This document shows positions 57,718 to 64,000 of a stretch of 64,000 nt of DNA, in pieces; position 1 is the stretch's first letter, and every line of letters starts with the position of its first letter. This DNA is from Geomonas paludis (GTDB taxonomy: Bacteria > Desulfobacterota > Desulfuromonadia > Geobacterales > Geobacteraceae). Under the pieces are notes generated by a model that searched no databases, had not been told where the DNA came from, and saw nothing but the letters and a program-made list of their open reading frames with translations. Location: contig NZ_BLXY01000001.1 in NCBI RefSeq assembly GCF_014193585.1, positions 1,235,033-1,299,032 of the forward strand, given 5' to 3'. The position numbers and the translations under genes were made by a program.

Positions 57718-59498
57718 ACTCCTGGTACGTATATAGGCGGTTGTGGCGTTTGCGTTGGGAGGAGGACATTCAGGGCCTCTGTTTCTTTTTCTGTGGGGGC
57801 AGAACCTTTTAAATGCTGGTAACTTAAGATTATGCCGTTGAGATGGTTTAGTACCGGCATGAAGTTGCTGAAGTTAATAATATGTTGCTTTGGCTTAATG
57901 ACTTTTTCCGCAAATATAATTTTGGAATACTCTGTTTTCGTATCGGTCTTCGTCTTTTTATTAAAACTTTTGCCGGCTACTTTAGTTTCAAGTAGGTCTT
58001 TGTCAAAAAGATCTTCAATTTCGATCTCCTCTCCGTTGGCTCCCTGTGGAAGAGTCATGACATAGAGGTTTTCAGTAAAATACGGTTTGTACCCTTTCCC
58101 GTCTTCAGTCTTCTTTAGCTTGCTTTTAATTTCCTTTGCGCCTTTGTCATTGTCGATAAGCATTACAACAGGATGTTTTTTCCCTGTCCCGTCTTTAAAA
58201 ATACCAATATTTTTTTTATACATATCCATTAAAGCCGCTAATCCAGAGGTTCCTTCTGCTATGGAAAGGACTTCTCTAAAATTTTCTGACATCTTCAGAA
58301 AAGTAATCTTCCAAGACCACCCTTCAGTTGTTTTTTCGATTAAAGCAGGGTAGTGTTGGTGCAGTTGCTTTAATGCACACCTGATATAAATATGATCAGT
58401 CTTGCCTTCGCAGATAAGCACTGGCTTTTCTGCTTGGTAAAAATGCTTGTAAAATAAAAACTGCCTATATGCTTTCATGATTGATGCGGGCTTGTTCCTT
58501 TTCTCCACATTAGTTCTACTGTCGTGAACTCCCTTGATCATGTAAATATAGCTTAAAATACCTTCAAGCTGTTTTGCTGTGCAATTATTATTGCTATCAA
58601 TAGTACCAGATTGAGTAGTGTCATTGCCCATAGTGCTAATATAAAAACTTCCATTATTAAATAATGAGTGACACATAGCTCGTGCTATTCTGTAGTACTC
58701 TTTTTTGACATTTACTTTTTTGTTTACAACAAGTCCAGTAACTACTTGTCTTCTAGTCTTGCTTTGCATTGATACTTTACGCTCATTGACTGCAAAGCCC
58801 ATTTTATTGATAGTCGCAGTTAGCTTCGGCCCAGGTTCCCAATCACCTCCAGCTGCAATGTACGCGATTTCTTCAGGAAAATCTTTTTTGTTAGTTGAAA
58901 ATGTAATGTCGTCAGCATACCTCGAGTAAGAACATTTATGCAACTTAGCGAGCTGAACTAACTTGATGTCAAGCAAATGGCCTACTAAGTTGCTTACTAC
59001 TGGAGAACATGGACTGCCTTGTGGTAATTCATTGTCATAACAAACTATTTGAGCAATTACAGTAGCTACCTTTGGTTCCAAGCTAAAGTGCTTGTTGTAT
59101 ATGAAAAACCCCCTGACCCTACCGAAATTAATTGAGGGGAAAAAATCTTTTAAGTCAATATTGAAGACAAAGCGCCTGTTTCTGTGCAGGAGTGCGTTTG
59201 TTACAATCGAACAGTCTTTACGAAACCCATGGGATAGAGGGTTCCCGTAGTTTTTAATTACTTCTGAATAGCAATTATTGAGTACCTCTGATAGTCGTTT
59301 TTGGAGAGCCATTAGACGCTCTTTAGGCGCTCTAATCTTACGAGATCCTCCACTTTTTTTAGGTATAGTGAATTCTTCGTATTTCTGGCTATCTGGGAGT
59401 TTATAGAGGATATAAGCGAGGGCACTTGGCTTGTATTTAAGAACTACAGCTAAATCGTTTAATGACTTGCAGCTCTTAAGTTTTTCTAAGTCACTCAT
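57714..59498 (-). CDS. retron-type reverse transcriptase fused to TOPRIM domain
   Basis: A 594-residue fusion. RT: motif A NIDLKDFFPSI (Asp-115), LPQGSPCSPVVSN at 158-170, catalytic YADD at 194-197. Retron-specific signs are N101-A-L-L-H105 (the NAXXH of region X, between RT2 and RT3) and VTG at 253-255 in region Y. Residues ~355-560 form a TOPRIM domain with EGKTD at 364-368 and DND at 449-451, as in OLD-type nucleases. RT-TOPRIM fusions are a known retron class (type I-C in the Mestre scheme, from memory). The effector is thus part of the same polypeptide. The ncRNA lies directly upstream. Confidence 0.92.
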   Translation of the reverse strand: MSDLEKLKSCKSLNDLAVVLKYKPSALAYILYKLPDSQKYEEFTIPKKSGGSRKIRAPKERLMALQKRLSEVLNNCYSEVIKNYGNPLSHGFRKDCSIVTNALLHRNRRFVFNIDLKDFFPSINFGRVRGFFIYNKHFSLEPKVATVIAQIVCYDNELPQGSPCSPVVSNLVGHLLDIKLVQLAKLHKCSYSRYADDITFSTNKKDFPEEIAYIAAGGDWEPGPKLTATINKMGFAVNERKVSMQSKTRRQVVTGLVVNKKVNVKKEYYRIARAMCHSLFNNGSFYISTMGNDTTQSGTIDSNNNCTAKQLEGILSYIYMIKGVHDSRTNVEKRNKPASIMKAYRQFLFYKHFYQAEKPVLICEGKTDHIYIRCALKQLHQHYPALIEKTTEGWSWKITFLKMSENFREVLSIAEGTSGLAALMDMYKKNIGIFKDGTGKKHPVVMLIDNDKGAKEIKSKLKKTEDGKGYKPYFTENLYVMTLPQGANGEEIEIEDLFDKDLLETKVAGKSFNKKTKTDTKTEYSKIIFAEKVIKPKQHIINFSNFMPVLNHLNGIILSYQHLKGSAPTEKETEALNVLLPTQTPQPPIYVPGV

Positions 59499-59518
59499 AT
59501 TTCGTACTCTTTTTAAAG

Positions 59519-59655
59519 GCGGCTTATAGGCACTCTTATGCGAGTAATAGGCGAACAGTACGTAATACTATGGGACACCGAAAAGCAACAACTGCCAACG
59601 TAACATTGGTTTCTTATGAATGCGAAACGCATCAATAAATCTGCCTATAAGCCGC
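59519..59655 (-). ncRNA. predicted retron msr-msd ncRNA
   Basis: A perfect 14 bp inverted repeat, GCGGCTTATAGGCA at 59642-59655 and TGCCTATAAGCCGC at 59519-59532 (minus-strand order a1, a2), encloses ~109 bases and ends 20 bases before the RT start. Inside are two clear hairpins on the minus strand: ATGCG-TTT-CGCAT and CCAATG-TTA-CGTTGG, expected for msr. The remainder toward a2 would be the msd template. Ends and branching G are not fixed by sequence alone. Confidence 0.82.
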
Positions 59656-59757
59656 AGGCCGAATAAACCATATATAATTGGGAAATGCAATTGTATTTGT
59701 GCGTTATAAGTGAAGGGATGGGCTGTAATAACCCTATGTCCAAAGAAGGGATGGTTA

Positions 59758-59793
59758 CAAAAAGGCAGAGGGCCTAGTTTCACTAGGCCCTCT
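59758..59793 (-). terminator. terminator of the long-arm tRNA
   Basis: AGAGGGCCTAG pairs with CTAGGCCCTCT around a 5-base loop; on the minus strand GCCTTTTTGT follows. It isolates the tRNA from the retron transcript. Confidence 0.9.
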
Positions 59794-59795
59794 TA

Positions 59796-59883
59796 AGTAG
59801 GGGAGGAGAATCGAACTCCTGGATCGGTTGCCCGACCGGACGCTTATCAGGCGCCTTGGCTTTACCAACAAGCCAACCCCTCC
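59796..59883 (-). tRNA. tRNA-like gene, anticodon GAT, long variable arm
   Basis: Minus strand. Acceptor GGAGGGG with CCCCTAC (one G-A mismatch at pair 2-71), D-arm of 5 bp (TGGCT/AGCCA) with GG in the loop, anticodon stem GGCGC/GCGTC with loop CTGATAA (anticodon GAT, Ile), a variable arm of ~18 bases with stem CGGT/ACCG, and a T-arm AGGAG-TTCGATT-CTCCT. No CCA is encoded, unlike the tRNA-Gly here. A long variable arm is normal for Ser, Leu and Tyr tRNAs, not Ile, so this is an atypical class II tRNA. Confidence 0.75.
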
Positions 59884-60386
59884 ATAAGCTTGAGATTATT
59901 TAACATAGGCGCCTGCGTTTGTAAACAACTTTTTTCTAAGCCGGAGGCTGACATCGTATCGTCCAGGCAATGGGAAGGCGCATGCTTCCTCTTCTCCGCC
60001 TGCTCCTCGCTTTGGTAGTACTCCCTTTCCTCCATAATCCTACCTGTAGCGTTCCCATCCTTAGTAAACAATAGATCGCCGGGGCTAGAATCCGCGGTAG
60101 GCTTCCAACGCTAGGTTCACCTCACCTAGTTGTCGATTTGCGCCCCGTGTCTTCCCTCCCATTTTTAATGTTCCTCCTCAAACGTCCCGGTTTAAATCGG
60201 CATCCGCCAGTGCGACCGCCGGAAGGTCAAATTTTGAACAGGCTCAGTTTCTTTTGTGAACATGTTAATGTTCCGCTTTGAAATGAGGCTAAGTAAAAAC
60301 AACAAATTAGCGTTGGCTTATATATTGCGAGTAGGTGGCTGAAGCCAAGAATCCTGACTAGGGTGTCCGGCTCAAGGGGAGGTCAC
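59884..60386. other. intergenic region upstream of the relaxase
   Basis: No well-supported gene. A minus-strand frame between about 60095 and 59862 (polar, Glu/Lys-rich) overlaps the tRNA and is probably a remnant. An inverted repeat at 60313-60348 is listed as a candidate transfer origin. Confidence 0.4.
60313..60348. other. candidate oriT inverted repeat
   Basis: TTGGCTT at 60313-60319 and AAGCCAA at 60342-60348 flank a 22-base centre with an AT-rich TATATATTGCG, 39 bases upstream of the MobF relaxase. Relaxase nick sites often lie beside such repeats near the gene. No nick sequence can be assigned. Confidence 0.25.
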
Positions 60387-63300
60387 ATGCTTTCTATATC
60401 GCGCGGCATGAGTGCAGGGCAGGCCGGAGGGTATTTTTCCCGGGAGGACTATTACCTGAAGGAAGATGCGTTGGAGCGGAACTCCTGCTGGTACGGGAAA
60501 GGCGCCGAAGTCTTGGGGCTTCGCGGGCCGGTGGAGAAGGAGAAGTTGCACGCGCTCTCCGCTGGACGCGATCCAGGTACTGGAGTGCAGCTCGTGGTTC
60601 CTGGGTACTCCCGGGAGGGGAAGACTGGAGACCTGATCAAAAAGCATCGGGCGGGGAACGACGCCACCTTTTCGGCCCCCAAATCCGTCTCCATCGGTTT
60701 TGTGCTGGGGGTGGAAGGGATCAAGGACGCGCACGATGCGGCGGTTGCTGCGGTCCTTGAGCACATGGATGGACACTACGCCCTTTACCGCAGCCCCAAT
60801 AGGGTGCGAAACGGCGGCCTCCTCGCGGCATCGTTCGATCATGCGACTTCAAGGAATCTGGATCCGCAGTTGCACTCGCACGTTTTCATCCTAAATGCGG
60901 TCCTGACCGGGGAGGGCGACTGGAGGGCGAACTGGATCAAGCCTGTGTTCCAGGACCAGAAATCTCTGGGACTTTTGTACCGCCAGGCGCTGGCCCACGA
61001 GCTTCGCCTGCGCGATTTTCCGTTGCGAGTCACGGACCGCTCCCAGATGTTCTTTGAGCTCGAGGGGATCGACCCGCGCCTCGTCGAGCACTTCAGCTCA
61101 CGGCGCAAGGCGATCGAGAAACAGGTGAGGAACTGGCAGAAAGCTGAGCGGTTCTACGGCGTGTCCCATGCGAAGCTCTACGAGATGGCGGCGCTGGAGA
61201 CCCGGGACGTGAAAAGGGAGGTGACCCGGCAGGATGTGGAGAGGATCTTCGAGAAGGGCTTCGCCGCTTGCGGCACCACGATGCCGGAGGTGAAGCACGA
61301 ACTGGAGATGTCCCGCACCTTCGACCCTCCTGTGCCGGAGTACTCGGCACCCGAGGTGGTTCTCCTCGCGGCGGATAGGCTCGTTGACAAGGAAGCGGTC
61401 ATCGACCGGGCAAGGCTTCTCGACCAGGCGGTGCTCATCTCCGGCGGACAGCATGATATTGGAGAGCTGAACGGTGCAGTCGACGGGGGCGCAAAGGGGG
61501 TGCTGCGGCTGGGGCCGAACGGCAAAGGGAGGGAGTATTACACCACCTCCGAGATCCGGGACGTCGAGAGGGAGAACCTGAAACTGGTACGGGAACTTTC
61601 TCCCTTCAAGAGTGTAACGACCCTGGAGGAGGTGAGGGCCTTCGTGAAAAACGAGGTGGAGAAGGATGGCTTCCGGGTGAGCGAAGGGCAGATGGCTCAG
61701 ATCGAAAAGGAGCTTACCGGTTCCGCTCCGGTCGGAGCTGCCATTGGAGTGGCTGGTTCCGGGAAGACCCTCGCACCGAAGATCATCGAGCGGTTCAACT
61801 CGGAGGTGCTGAGGCCCAGGGGGGAGAAGCACTACTCGATAAACATCGCCTTCACGGGGAAGGCGGCGCAGGAGCTGCAGCGTGCCAGCGGACGCCCAGC
61901 CTGGACGGTGGACGGCTTCCTGAACAGCTATTTCAGGGGTGACGTTCGCCTGGAGAAGGAGAAGGCTGATGTGCCAAGGGTAGAGGCCGGGCAAGAGAAA
62001 ATTGTCATCCCTGCGGGTGCCCAGGTCGTTTTGCGGGTGGACGAGGTGAGCTTCGTCGGAGCCCGGCAGGCACGGCATCTTTTGCAGGTAGTGCGGGAGC
62101 TGCAATACCAGGGAGTGCAGACAAAGCTGCAGTTGTCGGGTGACACGAGGCAACTGCAGGCGATCCAGGCGGGCGATCTTTTCCGGCAGGTGCTGGAGCT
62201 GGAAAAGGAAGGGGTTTGCGACGTGGCGCGCTTAAACGAGATCCGCAGGCAGCGCGACCCGGAACTTCTGGAGGTGACAAAGACACTGAACCGTGAGGGA
62301 CGGCTTCCCGGGGAGAATGCCAGGGAGGCGCTGGAGCTTTTGAAGGAGAAGGGCGAGGTGTTCGAATTGCCGCACGAGGAGATGGTGGCAGCCGCGGTCA
62401 AGCGATACCGGACGGAAAGCATGACCCCCGCGCACGATCAGGAAAAGGCGGCGTTGGGCGAAAAGCAGTCGGTGCTGCTGGTCACCTCTACCAACGCCGA
62501 CCGTATTCTGTTGAACCGGGAGATTCGGGAGGCCCGCATCCGTGACGGTGAAATAGGAGAGGGGGTGCGAACCAGGGTGCTGGTGCCGGTCCCCGAAGGG
62601 AGCACGGCGGACTGCTATCGGGAAGGTGACCTGATCCTCTTCTCAGGTTACCGCGGCGGGGATGGCAGGATGCAGCGCTGGGGTGCCCGGCTGAACACGA
62701 AAGGGACCGTGTCGAAGATCGACCCGGATAAGAACCGGGTGGCGGTTACCTATATCTTTGCATTGAAGGATAAAGCGGGGCGGGAGGTCACCCGGACCGT
62801 GACCAAGAACCTACCGGCGGCCGAGATGGTGGGGAAGACCACAGCATACCGGGAGGATGAGCGGTTTTTCTCGGCGGGGGACCGGATTGTCGCGCTGAAA
62901 AACGATCGCACCCTGCACCTGCAAAATGGATCGCTCGGGGTGATCAGGAGCATCGAGGCGAACGGCGTTGCTCAGGTGGAATTCGAAGGGCGGCAGGTCG
63001 CCTTGGACCTGAACCGCTATTCCCATCTCGATCACGCCTACGCGGTCACCATTCACAAGAGCCAGGGCTCGACGGTGGAGCACTCCATCTGGTTCGCCCC
63101 GGTGCGAACAGGCGGAGTGGAGCGTGGAGAGTTCGAGGAGGGGGTTCCCCGGGAAAGCTTTGGTCGGGCGAGTTACAACGCCTTCAACGTCGCGGTCACC
63201 CGTGCCCAGTACGGGGCCACTGTGTTCACCAACTCGCTTGCCGACCTCGCCCGGGAAGTAGAGCGGGTGGATGTGAAGAGTTCGAGTCTGGATCGGGAGG

Positions 63301-63686
63301 CAACAAACAAGGTAGTGCCCCCCGCTGTCGTGAAGCTGCCGAACGGGGAGGATGGGGCGCGTAAGGAGGTGAGTGAGGTTGCGCCACCGGAGGTGCTGCG
63401 ACGGGTACCGGGAAAAGAAAAGGAGGTGATGCCGGAGAGAACGGTGTGGTCTGTGGGCGAGGCAGCATTGGGGAGAACGGAGCCTAGTATGAAACATCCA
63501 GGCTTCGACCGTGGGGCGGCGTTGAAAAGCCGTCTGGACGAGTTGGCGCGGGTCAGTGGACACGCGGTGAAACTGCCCGACGATATCCTGCCCAAGGTGC
63601 GTGGGCCGGCGCTGCCGGGGAGGACCATCACGGTCGCGGCTTCCCGGTTGCCGGTGAAGGAAATCGACCACGGTTTCGGTAAGTGA
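60387..63686 (+). CDS. MobF-type conjugative relaxase-helicase (TraI/TrwC-like)
   Basis: A 1099-residue protein. ATG 60387 has GGGAGG five bases upstream. Residues ~1-290 are the TrwC relaxase: nucleophile Tyr-16 with Tyr-22/23, and the metal triad His-152, His-163, His-165 (SFDHATSRNLDP then LHSHVFIL). From ~430 on is a RecD-like helicase with Walker A GVAGSGKT, Walker B VLRVDEVSF, LQLSGDTRQLQAI and YAVTIHKSQGSTVEHS. It nicks oriT and unwinds the transferred strand. Its GC-rich codon use differs from the AT-rich block before it. No other transfer gene is in the window. Confidence 0.94.
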   Translation: MLSISRGMSAGQAGGYFSREDYYLKEDALERNSCWYGKGAEVLGLRGPVEKEKLHALSAGRDPGTGVQLVVPGYSREGKTGDLIKKHRAGNDATFSAPKSVSIGFVLGVEGIKDAHDAAVAAVLEHMDGHYALYRSPNRVRNGGLLAASFDHATSRNLDPQLHSHVFILNAVLTGEGDWRANWIKPVFQDQKSLGLLYRQALAHELRLRDFPLRVTDRSQMFFELEGIDPRLVEHFSSRRKAIEKQVRNWQKAERFYGVSHAKLYEMAALETRDVKREVTRQDVERIFEKGFAACGTTMPEVKHELEMSRTFDPPVPEYSAPEVVLLAADRLVDKEAVIDRARLLDQAVLISGGQHDIGELNGAVDGGAKGVLRLGPNGKGREYYTTSEIRDVERENLKLVRELSPFKSVTTLEEVRAFVKNEVEKDGFRVSEGQMAQIEKELTGSAPVGAAIGVAGSGKTLAPKIIERFNSEVLRPRGEKHYSINIAFTGKAAQELQRASGRPAWTVDGFLNSYFRGDVRLEKEKADVPRVEAGQEKIVIPAGAQVVLRVDEVSFVGARQARHLLQVVRELQYQGVQTKLQLSGDTRQLQAIQAGDLFRQVLELEKEGVCDVARLNEIRRQRDPELLEVTKTLNREGRLPGENAREALELLKEKGEVFELPHEEMVAAAVKRYRTESMTPAHDQEKAALGEKQSVLLVTSTNADRILLNREIREARIRDGEIGEGVRTRVLVPVPEGSTADCYREGDLILFSGYRGGDGRMQRWGARLNTKGTVSKIDPDKNRVAVTYIFALKDKAGREVTRTVTKNLPAAEMVGKTTAYREDERFFSAGDRIVALKNDRTLHLQNGSLGVIRSIEANGVAQVEFEGRQVALDLNRYSHLDHAYAVTIHKSQGSTVEHSIWFAPVRTGGVERGEFEEGVPRESFGRASYNAFNVAVTRAQYGATVFTNSLADLAREVERVDVKSSSLDREATNKVVPPAVVKLPNGEDGARKEVSEVAPPEVLRRVPGKEKEVMPERTVWSVGEAALGRTEPSMKHPGFDRGAALKSRLDELARVSGHAVKLPDDILPKVRGPALPGRTITVAASRLPVKEIDHGFGK

Positions 63687-64000
63687 TGGTCTTGCTTTGG
63701 AGGGCGGCAATGCACGGTGCTGGGAAGCGTTTTCCTGTCGTGTATGATAGGGGCTTTTGTGCAGCGTCTTTGCCTGGTCGAGGGAGGCGAAAAACGAAGC
63801 GGGCCTCGCGACCGCTCGGCGTCTTATCCTTTCACACCCCATGCACCCTTCGGGGTACGGTCTGAGGGGAGGAAGTTGCAAGTAGCTGGAATGTTATGCC
63901 TGGTTGTGCTACAGCGTGCTACGAAGGGGGGACTTTGTCGGGTAAACGGCTGATGTCACAGGTGTAACCGCGTGCTACGTGGCTAAAGCCGTGGGAGGTC
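63687..64000. other. end of window downstream of the relaxase
   Basis: No gene is supported; short frames lack ribosome sites. The heptamer GTGCTAC occurs at 63906, 63916 and 63972, too few to call iterons. Confidence 0.35.

Noticed and set aside
59862..60071. 69-residue minus-strand protein (EEREYYQSEEQAEKRK)
   Set aside because: It overlaps the tRNA gene and lacks a good ribosome site; may be a decayed gene end.
63717..63953. 78-residue frame at the right edge
   Set aside because: Competing frames, no ribosome site and no recognisable composition.

Overview
The window looks like a chromosomal segment of a Geobacteraceae bacterium (Geobacter/Geomonas/Citrifermentans type). The grounds are: GC-rich core genes, a DUF3373-like porin next to a multiheme c-type cytochrome, a large chemotaxis-like signalling cluster with HEAT-repeat and ExeA-like proteins, the order leuS-lptE-holA-rpsT, and side-by-side ATP- and GTP-type PEP carboxykinases. 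This assignment is inference from gene content; no 16S gene is present.

Layout. 1-6.2 kb: end of a lipoprotein gene, an ABC importer (binding protein, permease, ATPase), hisI and hisG, with three copies of a ~120 bp hairpin repeat between them. 6.3-12.8 kb: a 973-residue orphan, a frameshifted MerR-methyltransferase, a quinone oxidoreductase and small proteins. 12.8-19.1 kb: pckA, pckG, rubredoxin, a class V aminotransferase and a ParE/Phd-like toxin-antitoxin pair. 19.3-34.2 kb: der, then a co-directional signalling cluster (DUF4388-receiver, CheY-like proteins, CheA, ExeA-like ATPase, two CheW, zinc-ribbon receiver, HEAT protein, CheR, CheB, GAF protein) with no chemoreceptor gene. 34.5-40.2 kb: leuS, lptE, holA, rpsT and a methyltransferase. 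40.4-44.4 kb: a porin, a small exported protein and an 8-heme cytochrome, probably for periplasmic or outer-membrane electron transfer. 44.8-52.9 kb: miaB, a bifunctional-nuclease-family gene, an M42 peptidase, guaB, guaA, gph and flgM.

53.5-64 kb is accessory DNA. Between tRNA-Gly(CCC) and an unusual long-variable-arm tRNA-like gene lies a visibly AT-rich block with two convergent modules. The + strand module is a tightly overlapping four-gene operon: a 181-residue orphan, a QueC-like PP-loop/zinc enzyme, an XRE-ImmA/IrrE metallopeptidase-regulator and a PIN-like nuclease. The - strand module is a retron-type reverse transcriptase fused to a TOPRIM domain, preceded by a perfect 14 bp inverted repeat enclosing a structured ~137 nt region, the layout of a retron msr-msd RNA. 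A MobF relaxase-helicase follows, so the block probably sits in or beside a mobilisable element. The QueC-like operon is the best candidate here for an undescribed, probably anti-phage, system.

Intergenic spaces carry several repeat families: the ~120 bp hairpin, heptamer-built inverted repeats, C-rich minisatellites sharing GGTCCA, and a palindrome built on GGGCGAATNATCATTCGCCC.
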